Notes under the pieces: generated by a model
Told to the model about the DNA's origin: nothing
The model's input: the letters and a program-made list of their open reading frames with translations, nothing else
Database searches by the model: none
Shown here: one piece after another, positions 17,034-27,861 of the stretch
Layout of the letters: each line of letters starts with the position of its first letter
How positions within the stretch are numbered: position 1 is the first letter of the stretch
Program-made: the position numbers and the translations under genes
Assembly: GCA_900457075.1 (NCBI GenBank)
Contig: UGYN01000002.1
Location: 4,278,001-4,342,000, forward strand
Length of the DNA stretch: 64,000 bases
DNA from: Serratia quinivorans
GTDB taxonomy: Bacteria; Pseudomonadota; Gammaproteobacteria; Enterobacterales; Enterobacteriaceae
Direction: 5' to 3'

Positions 17034-19032
17034 TCAGAAGTTGTAGGTCATGCCGACGGTGTAACGACGGCCATCCAACACGGTATTGTAGTTATCGTAA
17101 TCCACGGTTTTATCGAGGATGTTGTAAACCCCGCCGGTAACCTGCAGGTTTTTATTCGCCTGGTAGCTAAGACCAGCGTCAACAAAGGTGTAAGACGGCG
17201 TGCTCTTGGCCATCGATGCTCGGCTCATGTAGTCCGATGTCTTACTGCGGAAGTTAACGCGCGACCACAGGCTGACGTCGTGAGTGGCCTGCCAGTCCAG
17301 CACGCTGTTAACCATATGCTTCGGCATCTGGTTCAGTGGTTTGCCCTGGAAATCCCCACTTTTTTGCTCTGATGAGGTATAGGTGTAGTTGGTGTTCCAC
17401 TTCCAGTCTTTGCTGATTTGCCAGCCAAAGGTGGCCTCTACGCCACGCATATTGGCTTTATCGACGTTAGTACGGTCGCTGATAAAGTAATAAGGCGTGT
17501 CGCCGATCATGCATTGCGCGTCGCCGTCGCCGCTGTCGCAGCGGCGCACTTCGGTAATTTTATCTTTGAAGTCGGTGTTAAACAGGGTAACGCCGGCGTT
17601 CAGGTTTTGCTGGTTATCCCACATCACCCCGATCTCTTCGCTCAGGCTTTTTTCTGGCTGCAGGTCCGGATTGCCGATGATGATTGAAGTGCGGCCACCG
17701 CCGGTGATTTGCCCCCCAATTGGCTGAGGATTGACGCAGATCCGGTGAACGGTAACCGGCAGAAACGCCGCCTTTCAGCGTCCATTGCTCGGCCAGGTGC
17801 CAGACGCCGTACATGCGCGGTGTCCAGTGGTTGCCGTAGTTCTGGTCCTGATCCATACGGATGCCGCTGGTCAGGCTGAAATCGTTGGTCATCGCCCATT
17901 CGTCTTCGGCAAACAGCGCCCAGCTCCAGCGCGTCAGTTTGTTCAACCCATCCGCTGCTGCCAACTGATTGCCACCGTCGCTCAATTTTTCGTAACGGTA
18001 CTGGCCGCCGAGATTCAGCATATGGTCGCCGAGGTCAAACTGGGTTTGCGTATTGAAGATAGTGTTGTACATCTTCATGTCGCGGCCCGGGTTATTGGTT
18101 TCTTCGCGCTGAATGTAGCTGGTGGTATTGCCGAAGTCGTAATAACCGTTATGGGTTACGGCGTAGTTGGTCCGGGTGTAGAGGCTGTCGCTGGCGCTGT
18201 TAGCCGTGCATTTATTGTTACGGCAGTTTTCAGTCGCCATGGATTTGCCCGGCGTACTGTCACGATCCTGCAAAGAGCGGCCAATTTCGAAATCAAAATC
18301 GTTCTGTTCGTTTGGCGTCAGGTTGAATACCGCGGTGCCACTGCGCATGCGCTGCTCGCTGTAGCCATTGAGGATTTGGTCCTCGGCGCGGCGGGACAGC
18401 AGGCCATTGACCCGCAGACCCAGCAGGCCTTCAATCAGCGGACCGGAAGCGTAGGCGTTAGTCTGGAACAGATCGCCGGAGTTGCTGTTCTCCTGGAAGG
18501 TGGCATCGCCGTGCAATGAACCTTTCCAGCCCTGGGTATTGGAGGTTTTGCGGGTGATCACGTTGATCACGCCGCCCATGGCGTCAGAACCGTACAGCGA
18601 AGACATCGGGCCGCGCACCACTTCAATGCGCTCAATGGCTTCCAGCGGCGGCAGCCAGCCCTGCTCAATACCCGAGTTATCGCTGTTCGGGCGGGTGCCA
18701 CGGGTGTCCACGCGTTTGCCATCGACCAGGATCAGGGTGTATTTAGAGGACATGCCGCGGATGCTGATATCGCTGTTGCTGGCCCCGCCGGTTACCACCA
18801 CGCCCGGTACGTCTTTCAACGCGTCGGTAATGTCACGGTAGGCTTTGTCTTCAATCTGTTGGCGCGGGATCACCGAGATAGAGGCGGGGGAGTCCTGGAT
18901 TTTTTGCTGGAAACCGGAGGCGGTCACCACCATGGTGTCCTGAGCGTCATTCTGCGGTGCGGCGAACGCGCCGGCGCTGCCGAGTGAGGCAATAATCAGT
19001 GCGGTGAGCTGGTTATAACGTGGCTTTTCCAT
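17034..19032 (-). CDS. cirA: TonB-dependent catecholate siderophore receptor CirA (one frameshift)
   Basis: The start MEKPRYNQ (ATG 19030-19032) follows AGGAAAGG; a signal peptide ends at ...AGAFA-A. The TonB box-like DTMVVTAS, the plug domain (SISVIPRQQIEDKAYRDITD, RGMSSKYTLILVDGKR, RGPMSSLYGSDAMGGVINVI) and a C-terminal barrel ending in Phe (TVGMTYNF) are intact. Removing one base from the six-C run at 17712-17717 joins both frames (ANWGQITGGGR) to ~665 residues; E. coli CirA has 663 and is also near lysP. It takes up ferric catecholates such as dihydroxybenzoylserine and is a known colicin receptor. Fur-box-like sequence upstream. Confidence 0.88.
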
Positions 19033-19184
19033 GAGGCAAACCTTTCCTGGTCTGATGTAAATCGACAAAGTGTCGCTTTAACGTTTTGAATAATAAGTAG
19101 AAACGGAGCCTCGTCGTTGCGAGATTCGTCGTTCCGGCAGTATTTCGTCAGGCCATTGTAAGGATTTCAAACAAAATGTAAACG

Positions 19185-19207
19185 CAAATGATAATTCGTA
19201 TCATTTG
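19185..19207. promoter_or_regulatory. Fur-box-like palindrome upstream of cirA
   Basis: CAAATGATAA-TTC-GTATCATTTG is an almost perfect palindrome that fits the GATAATGATAATCATTATC Fur pattern, ~155 bases before the cirA start, in AT-rich promoter DNA. Confidence 0.7.
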
Positions 19208-19258
19208 TATGCTTATAAAAGGAAAGGGGAACTAACGTATGAATTGATGAATTGAGGG

Positions 19259-19288
19259 GAAAACCGGCGCAGCAGGGCGTGCGCCGGG
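19259..19288 (-). terminator. Terminator of sugar ABC operon
   Basis: On the minus strand CCGGCGCA-CGCCCTGC-TGCGCCGG is followed by TTTTCCCC, just after the permease stop at 19294. Confidence 0.6.
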
Positions 19289-19293
19289 CAGAA

Positions 19294-20289
19294 TCAGCGT
19301 TTCTGGATGTAGGTAATTGCCAACGCCAGGGCCAGCACCAGGCCTTTGATAATGTCCATCGCGTAGTAGGGGACGGAGAGCATTACCAGGCCGTTTTGCA
19401 GTACGCCGAGGATCACCGCACCGACCAGCGTGCCGAGCGCGTTCGGTTTGCCGGAGCCGGCCAGCGAAAAACCAATGTAGGCGGCGGCGACCGCATCCAT
19501 CAGATAACCGCCACCGGCATTGACCTGCGACGAACCAATACGTGACGCCAGCAGTATGCCGCCAAGCGAGGCCAGCAGGGCAGAAATGACATAGGCAGCA
19601 ACCCTGTAACGTACGGTGCGAATGCCCGACAGGCGTGCCGCTTCCGGATTACCGCCGATGGCGTACATGCGGCGGCCATGCTTGGTCAGCGACAGAAACA
19701 GCTGCACCACAACGGTGACCGCCAGCATAATCAGCACGATCACCGGCACCTGGCCCAAAGACGAGAAAATCTCCGAGATCAGGCCTTCTGCCATGTCACC
19801 GTTCGGCAGCAGCATATTTTGGGTGATGGATCCGCCGTAGCTGTAGGTCATCGCCACGCCCTGGATCACAAACAGGCTGGCCAGGGTTGCCAGCATATCG
19901 GGAATTTTCAGCACCACGATCAGGAAAGCGTTGAACAAACCGACCAGCGTGCAAATCAGCAACGTCAGCACAATCGCGCCGGTAGTGCCGAAGCCGTACC
20001 AGACAAACAGCGAAACCACCAGGGCGTTGGCCAGTGACGCGGTAGAACCGACGGAAAGGTCAAATCCGCCGACCGACAGTGAGATGGAGACCCCGATGGC
20101 GATCACCGTGACGATGGCGATCGAGCGTAGGATATTGATGATGTTGTTGGGATCGAGAAAGTTGTCCGACGCCAGCCCGAACAGGGCTATCAGCGCAACA
20201 ACGGTGAGCAACATCCCCCACTTGTAGAGAAACTCAAACAGCTGATGGCGCCAGGGTTGCGCATTCTGCAGGGATAATTCTTTACTCAC
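19294..20289 (-). CDS. Sugar-type ABC transporter permease (RbsC/BPD_transp_2 family)
   Basis: 331 residues, ~10 membrane helices. Family landmarks: NILRSIAIVTVIAIGVSISL, SVGGFDLSVGSTASLANAL, the cytoplasmic loop GGNPEAARLSGIRTVRYR, and AAYIGFSLAGSGKPNALGT. It should form the channel with the ATPase encoded just upstream (4-base overlap). It resembles ribose/simple-sugar permeases; the substrate cannot be told. No periplasmic binding protein gene lies next to it, which is unusual for this class. Confidence 0.88.
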   Translation of the reverse strand: MSKELSLQNAQPWRHQLFEFLYKWGMLLTVVALIALFGLASDNFLDPNNIINILRSIAIVTVIAIGVSISLSVGGFDLSVGSTASLANALVVSLFVWYGFGTTGAIVLTLLICTLVGLFNAFLIVVLKIPDMLATLASLFVIQGVAMTYSYGGSITQNMLLPNGDMAEGLISEIFSSLGQVPVIVLIMLAVTVVVQLFLSLTKHGRRMYAIGGNPEAARLSGIRTVRYRVAAYVISALLASLGGILLASRIGSSQVNAGGGYLMDAVAAAYIGFSLAGSGKPNALGTLVGAVILGVLQNGLVMLSVPYYAMDIIKGLVLALALAITYIQKR

Positions 20290-21797
20290 GCTGGGGTTCC
20301 TCCGGTGGAATACAGTAATAGGGTTTCTTCATCAATCTCGGCGGCGTCAAGTTCCGCCACTATCCGGCCATCCCACAGCACGCAGATGCGATCGCATAAA
20401 CCGACCAGCTCCGAAAACTCGCCGGAAGCATAGATAATGCCTTTGCCGTCGCGGGCCAGCCCGTCGATCAGGGTGAATAATTCCTGTTTGGCCTTGATAT
20501 CCACGCCCTTGGTGGGCTCATCGAAAATCAGCACTTTGGCGTCGCCGCGTAACCATTTGCCAATGGCCACTTTTTGCTGGTTGCCGCCGGAAAGCCTGGC
20601 CAGCCGCTGCTGTGGACCGGAGGCGCGAATATTCAGGCGCTGCATGATATCCCGCGCCCAGCGCAGTTCCTGACGACGGCTGAACAGGCTCCAGCGTGAA
20701 AAACTGTCGTCGGCGCTGACGCTCAGATTCATCGGGATGGCTTCATCAATAAAAATGCCTTCTTTACGACGCTCTTCCGGCACCAGCGCCAGCCCTTGTT
20801 CAACGCTAAGGTGTGGCGCACGCGGGGCCCAGGGTTTACCCAGCAGTTCGCCTTGTTCAACCCGTGCCGGCGTGGCGCCAAACAGCGCCTTGCACAGTTC
20901 GGTTTTGCCTGCCCCGGCCAGTCCGGCAATACCGAGGATTTCCCCCTGATACAGCCGCAGGCTGACGTCGCGCAGCTTGTGACGATCGCTCAGACCCTCC
21001 ACCTGCAGCAGCGGGCGGGAACCGTGCGGTGGCCGCGGCGGCGGGAAGATATCATTCAATTGATGACCGAGCATTTTCTCGACTATCTGCTCACCGCTCA
21101 GGCCCTGCATGGCGTCTTCGCTGACGTGGCGGCCATCACGTAGCACCGTCAGGCGGTCGCAGATCTCACTCAGTTCATGAATGCGGTGTGAAATAAACAC
21201 CACGCCAATACCTTCGGACTTAAGGCGGCGCACCACGCGGAACAGCCGTTCGCTTTCGGCGCGATCGAGCGGGGCGGTAGGTTCATCGAGCACCAGGAAA
21301 CGGCAGCGGTGGGACAACGCACGCGCCAGCAACACCTGCTGTTTTTCCGCCAGCGTGCACTCTGTCAATCGCTGACGCAGGTTAATGGTCAGATCCAACT
21401 GGGCCAGTAACTGCGCCGCCTGGCGGTACAGTTGCGCCCAGTTCAGCAAATGCCCCGGCTCATTTAGCCAGTCGAGCATGATATTTTCCGCCACCGACAG
21501 CGTGGGGATCAGCGCCACATCCACTTCCTGCTGCACCACATGGATCCCATATTGGCGCGCCTGCAGCGGCGAATGAATATCCACTTTTTGCCCGTCGATA
21601 AAGATCTCGCCGCGGTAATGATTGTGCGCGCCGGAAAGTATCGCCATCAGCGTGGACTTACCCGCACCGTTAGCGCCGACCAGCGCATGGGTAGAGCCGC
21701 CCTGCAGGGTGAAGTCGACGTTTTGCAGTGCGTTGAAGCCGGCAAAGGCGATCGAGATATTGCGCATCTCGAGGCGTGAGGGCGTATGGGTTGGCAT
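20286..21797 (-). CDS. Sugar-type ABC transporter ATPase, tandem domains (RbsA/MglA family)
   Basis: 503 residues with two ATPase cassettes. The N-terminal cassette has Walker A GANGAGKST (about residue 38) and Walker B FLVLDEPTAPLD. The C-terminal cassette has a degenerate Walker A (GLAGAGKTE) but a good signature LSGGNQQKVAIGKWL and DEPTKGVD. This asymmetry is normal for the family. First gene of a two-gene operon with the permease. Upstream (21798-22004, 207 bases) only an AT-rich promoter-like stretch is seen. Confidence 0.9.
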   Translation of the reverse strand: MPTHTPSRLEMRNISIAFAGFNALQNVDFTLQGGSTHALVGANGAGKSTLMAILSGAHNHYRGEIFIDGQKVDIHSPLQARQYGIHVVQQEVDVALIPTLSVAENIMLDWLNEPGHLLNWAQLYRQAAQLLAQLDLTINLRQRLTECTLAEKQQVLLARALSHRCRFLVLDEPTAPLDRAESERLFRVVRRLKSEGIGVVFISHRIHELSEICDRLTVLRDGRHVSEDAMQGLSGEQIVEKMLGHQLNDIFPPPRPPHGSRPLLQVEGLSDRHKLRDVSLRLYQGEILGIAGLAGAGKTELCKALFGATPARVEQGELLGKPWAPRAPHLSVEQGLALVPEERRKEGIFIDEAIPMNLSVSADDSFSRWSLFSRRQELRWARDIMQRLNIRASGPQQRLARLSGGNQQKVAIGKWLRGDAKVLIFDEPTKGVDIKAKQELFTLIDGLARDGKGIIYASGEFSELVGLCDRICVLWDGRIVAELDAAEIDEETLLLYSTGGTPA

Positions 21798-22004
21798 AGT
21801 GTGATTAAAAGACGTTTAGGTGTTTAGATGGCTAAAGTGAGTATTTTGTAACACAGATTTTGTTTTTCTCAACAAACTAAATGGCATAACCAGGATGAAA
21901 ATAATCTTTCGCCGATGAGGGCGCCCGTTCAGAGGCGATGGCAAAACTGAACGGGATGCCGCGGAAAGGGAATCGCTGATAGCGCCATCCCCTGGTCCGG
22001 TTTA

Positions 22005-22562
22005 TCAGAAGGTCGTCGGGGTATGGGCGCTGACGATGCGACAGACGCGCGCCGAGGTATTGCTGAAACTGTGGGGAATGCCGGTGTTGATGGCATAGCT
22101 CTGACCGGCGGTCAGGCAGTGAGTCTGACCGTTGATGGTCAGCATAATCTCGCCTTCCAGCAGGGTACCGATCTCCTCGCCCTGGTGCTTGATTTTCTCT
22201 CCGGTGGTGGTGCCGGGCTGGTAGGTTTCCAGCATCATTGCCAGATTGCGGGTTGGGTTGCCGTTGTGTACCAGCTTCATCGAGACACCCTGACTGCCGA
22301 TTTCGATCAGGTCTTCGGCCTCGATCACCACTTTGGGTTCATTGGCGGCCTCTGGCTCGGCAAAGAATGCAGACAGCGACAGTCCATAGACCTTCAGCAA
22401 CTTTTGCAGCGTACTGATGGCCGGACTGACCTTGTCCTGCTCGATGGTGCTGATTGCGCTGTGGGTTAACCCGGACAGTTCGGCGACCCGGCGCTGCGAC
22501 AAACCCAATTGCAGACGGATCTGTGACAGGCGCTTACCCGGCGCCAAGCTGACTTCGCTCAT
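22005..22562 (-). CDS. puuR: Putrescine utilisation repressor PuuR
   Basis: 185 residues, equal to E. coli PuuR. The start MSEVSLAPG (ATG 22560-22562) follows AGAAGGAAG; a longer open frame upstream lacks a site. N-terminal Cro/CI-type helix-turn-helix (about 8-62, LGLSQRRVAELSGLTHSAIS) and C-terminal cupin (about 105-180, HQGEEIGTLLEGE, YAINTGIPHSFSN). In E. coli PuuR represses the puu genes and is induced by putrescine. Here it is divergent from puuA; puuD, puuC, puuB and puuE are not in the window. Confidence 0.9.
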   Translation of the reverse strand: MSEVSLAPGKRLSQIRLQLGLSQRRVAELSGLTHSAISTIEQDKVSPAISTLQKLLKVYGLSLSAFFAEPEAANEPKVVIEAEDLIEIGSQGVSMKLVHNGNPTRNLAMMLETYQPGTTTGEKIKHQGEEIGTLLEGEIMLTINGQTHCLTAGQSYAINTGIPHSFSNTSARVCRIVSAHTPTTF

Positions 22563-22671
22563 AGAGGGACTTCCTTCTGGTAGGGACGACAGGCTGAAAT
22601 GGATATCGGTGTCAGGTACCTGTTCGAGTGGCTTCGACACAACATGATATCGGTAGTTGCGACCAATTTGG

Positions 22672-22760
22672 AAAATATATTGCCCATCACCACCCCCGTT
22701 CTGGCGGAAGAAATTCTGCACACAAAAAAGCAGTTAACGCCTTTTCGGTCAATATTTTAT
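22672..22760. promoter_or_regulatory. Candidate PuuR operators in puuR-puuA divergent region
   Basis: AAAATATATTGCCCA (22672-22686) agrees with the E. coli PuuR box AAAATATAATGAACA at 12 of 15 bases. An inverse-orientation relative, GGTCAATATTTTA, lies at 22748-22760. Both lie in the 394-bp gap between the divergent genes. Confidence 0.4.
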
Positions 22761-22956
22761 CAATTTAGCAGTCGGTGGCGAATAATCAAACAGGATTGTA
22801 ACATTTGCAAACCATTTGTGTTAAGGCTATGTTTCATATTATGGATGTTATTTTGAGCGCCAGTTCTGGCGCAGTCTACAGAGAAATCAGACCATGTGTT
22901 GAACCTATCGGCAGGTGAACGCGAACGCGTTCTCAGAGCATAATGGCGGGTGATGT

Positions 22957-24375
22957 ATGCAAACCAATATCGCAGCAGTTGAAAATTTTGCACAGCATAA
23001 TGAAGAGAGGCGAAGTAGCGCGTTCCAACGTGAGGTTGCTCATTATTTGGAACGCCACCCCTCAACGCAGTATATCGATATCCTTCTCACTGACCTGAAT
23101 GGTTCCTTCCGCGGTAAACGCATCCCTGTCTCCGGACTGAAAAAATTGGAAAAAGGCTGTTACTTCCCCGCCTCGGTATTCGCTATGGATATTTTGGGCA
23201 ATGTGGTGGAAGAGGCGGGTCTGGGCCAGGAACTGGGTGAACCGGACCGTGTATGCATGCCGGTGTCGGGTTCACTGACTCCCTCAGCGGCGGACCCGGA
23301 TAATATCGGTCAGGTATTACTGACCATGCTGGATGAAGATGGCACTCCCTTTGACGTTGAACCCCGTAATGTCCTGAATCGAGTGTGGCAGGCGTTGCGC
23401 CAGCGCGGCATGTTCCCGGTGGTAGCGGTAGAGTTGGAGTTCTATCTCATTGACAGGCAGCGAGACTCTGAGGGGTATTTGCAGCCCCCCTGTGCGCCCG
23501 GTACCCAGGAGCGCAACATGCAGAGCCAGGTTTACTCGCTGGATAACCTGAATCATTTTGCCGAAGTGCTCAACGACATCGACACGCTGGCGCAGATGCA
23601 AGGCTTACCGGCAGACGGTGCGGTGGCGGAGGCGTCCCCCGGCCAGTTCGAGGTGAATCTGCAGCATACCGATAATGTGTTGCTGGCCTGTGACCATGCG
23701 CTGGGGTTAAAGCGACTGGTGCGGATGGTGGCGGAAAATCATCATTTGCACGCCACCTTTATGGCCAAACCCTATGAAGAATACGCCGGTAGTGGCATGC
23801 ACGTGCATATCAGCATGCTGGACGGCAACGGCAACAACCTGTTCGCGCAAGCGGACGGCGAAGACTCGACGCTGCTGCACCGCGCGCTGGCCGGGATGAT
23901 CACCCTAATGCCGGCCTCCATGGCGCTGCTGGCGCCCAATGTGAACGCTTTTCGCCGTTTCCAGCCGGGTATGTATGTGCCTACCCAGGCATCATGGGGG
24001 CACAACAATCGCACCGTTGCACTACGCATCCCGTGTGGCGAACCGGAGAATCATCGGGTGGAATACCGCGTTGCGGGTGCCGATGCCAACCCTTATCTGG
24101 TGGTGGCGGCGATACTGTCAGGCATTCTTTACGGCCTGGACAACGAACTGCCCTTGCCTGAGCCGGTGACCGGCAACGGGCTGGAGCAGGAAGGGCTGCC
24201 GTTCCCGATCCGTCAAAGCGACGCCCTGTACGAGTTTGAGCACCAGCATGAACTGACGCAGTATCTGGGCGAACGTTTTGCCCACGTTTACCACGCCTGC
24301 AAGCTGGACGAACTGATGCAGTTTGAGCGACTGGTGACGGAAACCGAGATTGACTGGATGTTGAAAAATGCCTGA
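22957..24375 (+). CDS. puuA: Gamma-glutamylputrescine synthetase PuuA
   Basis: 472 residues, exactly the E. coli length. Glutamine-synthetase fold: N-terminal beta-grasp (YIDILLTDLNGSFRGKRIPV), metal/glutamate residues in VAVELEFYL and EASPGQFEVNLQH, ATP/His region GSGMHVHISM and the C-terminal PCGEPENHRVEYRVAGADAN. It ligates glutamate to putrescine at the cost of ATP, the first step of the Puu pathway. A GCGGG site precedes the ATG. A terminator follows at 24543. Confidence 0.92.
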   Translation: MQTNIAAVENFAQHNEERRSSAFQREVAHYLERHPSTQYIDILLTDLNGSFRGKRIPVSGLKKLEKGCYFPASVFAMDILGNVVEEAGLGQELGEPDRVCMPVSGSLTPSAADPDNIGQVLLTMLDEDGTPFDVEPRNVLNRVWQALRQRGMFPVVAVELEFYLIDRQRDSEGYLQPPCAPGTQERNMQSQVYSLDNLNHFAEVLNDIDTLAQMQGLPADGAVAEASPGQFEVNLQHTDNVLLACDHALGLKRLVRMVAENHHLHATFMAKPYEEYAGSGMHVHISMLDGNGNNLFAQADGEDSTLLHRALAGMITLMPASMALLAPNVNAFRRFQPGMYVPTQASWGHNNRTVALRIPCGEPENHRVEYRVAGADANPYLVVAAILSGILYGLDNELPLPEPVTGNGLEQEGLPFPIRQSDALYEFEHQHELTQYLGERFAHVYHACKLDELMQFERLVTETEIDWMLKNA

Positions 24376-24908
24376 AGCGGCGTAAAATGTGCGTCATTAA
24401 CTTGATAGGCGATAGAACGATAGCGGATTAATTCACCTGTAAGGGTTGTTTTCCGAACGATCGCGAAAAGAATTTGTGTAACGGGCCTTCCTGATCTTGT
24501 CATCAGGAGGGTTTCTGGTGCAAAATATCCTTAATGCAGATAGCCGACGTTTTAACGCGTCGGTTATTTTTTTTGCATTTGTGTTTTACAAACTGTGCGT
24601 TTCATACACCAAGCGAGGCCGGACACCGATCCGGATAGATAAATAGTTTCGTGCGCGATCAAATAAAACTTTATGGTCGTGACTCATGAGGATAAGAAAG
24701 ATGGGGCAATTTTTCACTTTAGCACCGGTGCCCGCCGGTTTCCGCTGCGGTCGCAGCGATTATGGAGCAGCCAAGGCCGCCTTGACTCGTTATCCAGCTT
24801 CCAATCCCCTTCTTTTTGAATTCAGTCGCAAGTTGCGAAGTTTCCCCGCAACCTTAAGTCTTGGCGTGTCTACGCTCCGCAAGACCGAAGGTAAGGGGGG
24901 GCTGCGTC
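24376..24908. other. puuA terminator and plaP upstream region
   Basis: A stem-loop CCGACG-TTTTAACG-CGTCGG with TTATTTTTTTT at 24543-24573 ends puuA. Beyond it are GC-rich hairpins (for example CACCGGTGCCCGCCGGT near 24722) and AT-rich promoter-like DNA near 24640-24680. A short frame starting at 24686 has no ribosome site or recognisable product, so I see no gene here. Confidence 0.5.
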
Positions 24909-26277
24909 ATGTCCGATAACATCATCAATGCCGCTCCGGCTGAACGCGCACAGCTGCGTAAAACCCTGACTTTAGTTCCGGTAGTGATGATGGGGCTGGC
25001 TTACCTGCAGCCAATGACCATCTTCCGATACCTTTGGCATCGTATCCGGCCTGACCGATGGTCACGTCGCCACTGCGTACGCCTTTGCTCTGCTGGCGGT
25101 CCTGTTTACCGCGCTGAGCTACGGCAAACTGGTACGGAAATTCCCGTCCGCCGGTTCTGCCTATACCTATGCCCAGAAAGCCATCAGCCCGCACGTCGGC
25201 TTTATGGTGGGCTGGTCGTCGCTGCTGGACTACCTGTTCATGCCGATGATCAACATCCTGTTGGCCAAGATTTACCTGGAAGCCATTTTCCCGGGTGTGC
25301 CTTCGTGGATCTTCGTGGCGGCACTGGTCGCGCTGATGACGCTGTTCAACCTGCGCGGCATCAAGCTGGTGGCGAACCTGAACTCCATTATCGTGGTGGT
25401 GCAGGTGGCGATCATGATCGTGTTCCTGTTCCTGGTAGTGAACGGTATTTCACATGGTGAAGGTGCCGGTACGCTGATCAGCAGCCGTCCGTTCTGGTCT
25501 GAGGGTGCGCACGTGGTGCCGATGATTACCGGTGCGACCATTCTGTGCTTCTCGTTCCTCGGTTTTGACGGCATCAGTTCGCTGTCTGAAGAAACCAAAG
25601 ACGCAGAGAACGTGATCCCGAAAGCCATTTTCCTGACGGCGTTGATCGGCGGTATCATCTTTATCGTGGTGTCCTACTTTGTGCAGTTGTACTTCCCGGA
25701 CATTTCACGCTTTAAAGATCCCGATGCGTCCCAGCCGGAAATCATGCTCTACGTGGCCGGCAAGTTCTTCCAGTCGGTGATCCTGGTGTTCTCCTGCGTG
25801 ACCGTGCTGGCTTCTGGCATGGCATCTCACGCCGGTGTTTCGCGTCTGATGTATGTAATGGGTCGTGATGGCGTATTCCCGGAGCGTTTCTTCGGTTATG
25901 TGCACCCGAAATGGCGTACCCCGGCACTGAACGTGCTGCTGGTCGGCGTGATTGCGTTGTCTGCAGTTTCGTTTGATCTGGTTACCGCAACGGCGCTGAT
26001 TAACTTCGGTGCGCTGGTGGCGTTTACCTTTGTGAACCTGTCGGTGATCTCGCAGTTCTATATTCGCGACAAGCTGAACCGTACCGTTAAAGACACCTTT
26101 AACTACCTGATCCTGCCAATTATGGGTGCGCTGACCGTGGGTGCGCTGTGGCTGAATCTGGAAGCCAGCTCAATGACGCTGGGCCTGGTGTGGGCAGCAA
26201 TTGGCCTGATTTATCTGGCCTTTGTCACGCGCAGCTTCCGCCTGCCGGTACCACAGGCTAGCGAAGACGTAGCCTAA
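24909..26277 (+). CDS. plaP: Putrescine importer PlaP (one frameshift)
   Basis: The N-terminal frame starts at ATG 24909 behind GGGGGG ([18 protein letters not shown]) and the rest continues in another frame to 26277. Removing one C at 25025-25026 (TTCCGAT to TTCGAT) gives ...[19 protein letters not shown]..., identical in pattern to E. coli PlaP; total 455 residues against 452. APC family, 12 membrane helices, putrescine/proton symport. The C-terminus ([13 protein letters not shown]) also matches PlaP better than PuuP. Next to sbcB, near the E. coli order. Together with puuA/puuR it forms a polyamine uptake and use set. Confidence 0.88.
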
Positions 26278-26298
26278 GCTTTATTCAGTAAGTATTAA

Positions 26299-26331
26299 GA
26301 AGGGCGCCTTGGGGCGCCCTTTGTTGTTTTT
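26299..26331 (+). terminator. Terminator between plaP and sbcB (convergent)
   Basis: AGGGCGCC-TTGG-GGCGCCCT followed by TTGTTGTTTTT. Confidence 0.8.
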
Positions 26332-26332
26332 G

Positions 26333-27762
26333 TCAGCCGACCAGCTCTTTGCCGTATTCAAACAGCGCTTTCAACAGCGCGGTCTTCTCTTGATCGCCCT
26401 TCATGCAGGTTATACAGCGACTCCAGTTGCAGGACATAGCTCTGCACCCGCTCGGCGCTTAAGGCTTCCTGACGATGCTGTAACCAGCGGCGTTGCTCGG
26501 TGTCATCGAGCGTATTGGGGTAGTTGCGGGCGCGGAAACGGAACAGCAGCTCTTTCAGACGGCCATCGTTGAAGGTCAAATCCAGCGCCGGCAGGTTCTG
26601 CGGCTTGGTTTGCTGGATAATTTTCATCGTTGCCTTGTCGGCATCGCTGAAGAAACCGTCGTACAGCCGCGCATCGACATCATCAGAACCCTTGAAAGGC
26701 TCGGCATCGGCGAACAGTGCGACCACTTTTTCGCGCACTTGCGGATGCTGGCGCAGCAGCTGCAGGTTTTGCAAGCAGGCCTGACGATCGATACCCAGCC
26801 GCTCGGCGTTTTCCCGGCAACAGGGTTTTCGCCGGTGCCAGCACCGGACATTTGTTGATATGTACCAGTTTGATCGGCACCGGCGATTGGCCGGGGGCCA
26901 GATCCTCACGGCGGGTATACAGCCGTTCACGCAGCTCGTCGGCGCTCAGCGTCAGCAATGGCGTCATATCACCGGCCAAATCGCACATGATCACCGCATT
27001 CTTGTTGTCCGGGTGCCAGGCCAGCGGCGATACCCAACTGGTGTTGCCACGTGCCGCGCCGAACATGCCGGAAACGTGTACCAACGGCGTCATTTCTGCG
27101 ATATCGATCAGCGCGTTCAGCTTATGTTTGTTGCGGTGCTGCAACAGGAAATCAAATAACCGTGGCTGCGCCTGCTTGACCAGTTTGGCCATAGCAATGG
27201 TGGCGTAAACGTCCGACATGGCGTCGTGGGCATGTTCATGTTCGACGCCGTTGGCGCGGGTCAGGTGCTCCAGACGGAAGCTGGGGAAGCCATCTTCGTT
27301 CTCCGGCCAGACGATGCCGTCCGGGCGCAGTGCATAACAGGCACGCATAACGTCGAGCAGATCCCAGCGTGAGTTGCCATTCTGCCAACTGTAGGCATAG
27401 GGATCGTAGAAGTTGCGGTAGAAAATATTGCGGCTGACTTCGTCATCAAAGCGGATATTGTTGTAACCCAGAATACAGGTGCCGGGCACGCTGAATGCCT
27501 GATGAATTTGCCGTGTAAACTCGGCTTCGTTAACGCCCTTGGCCAGTGCCAGTTGCGGCGTAATACCGGTGATCATCACCGCTTCGGGATCGGGCAGGTA
27601 GTCATCGGCCGGGGTGCAGTAGATGACCAGCGGCTCTTCGATAATATTGAAGTCCATATCGGTACGCACGCCGGCAAACTGCGCCGGGCGGTCCATCGAT
27701 GGGCTTATGCCGAAGGTCTCGTAGTCGTGGATGTAGAATGTGGCCGGTGCCTTGCTGCTCAA
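26333..27762 (-). CDS. sbcB: Exodeoxyribonuclease I SbcB (two single-base insertions)
   Basis: The full-length protein is recovered by deleting one C from each of the runs at 26813-26815 and 26397-26399; it is then 475 residues, the same as E. coli ExoI. DEDDh exonuclease residues are visible: FYIHDYETFG (D and E of motif I), GYNNIRFDDEV (motif II), and HDAMSDVYAT (motif III His and Asp). The SH3-like and C-terminal helical domains follow, ending ...LFEYGKELVG. It degrades single-stranded DNA 3' to 5' in recombination and mismatch repair. Two breaks in one conserved gene favour sequence errors. Confidence 0.9.
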
Positions 27763-27861
27763 AATCGCATCTCTCGCGTGCGTAGGGAATATGCCCCTAT
27801 TGTAACGGCGAGATGAACGATGCCAAGCGGTCGTTAGTGTTAATCACCGAAATGCGCTGTA

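Noticed and set aside
17034..19032. cirA as a true pseudogene
   Set aside because: A single extra base in a six-C run, with otherwise perfect barrel and plug, fits the window-wide artefact pattern better.
24686..24919. Possible leader gene upstream of plaP
   Set aside because: No ribosome site, overlaps the plaP start, product unlike any protein; more likely non-coding.
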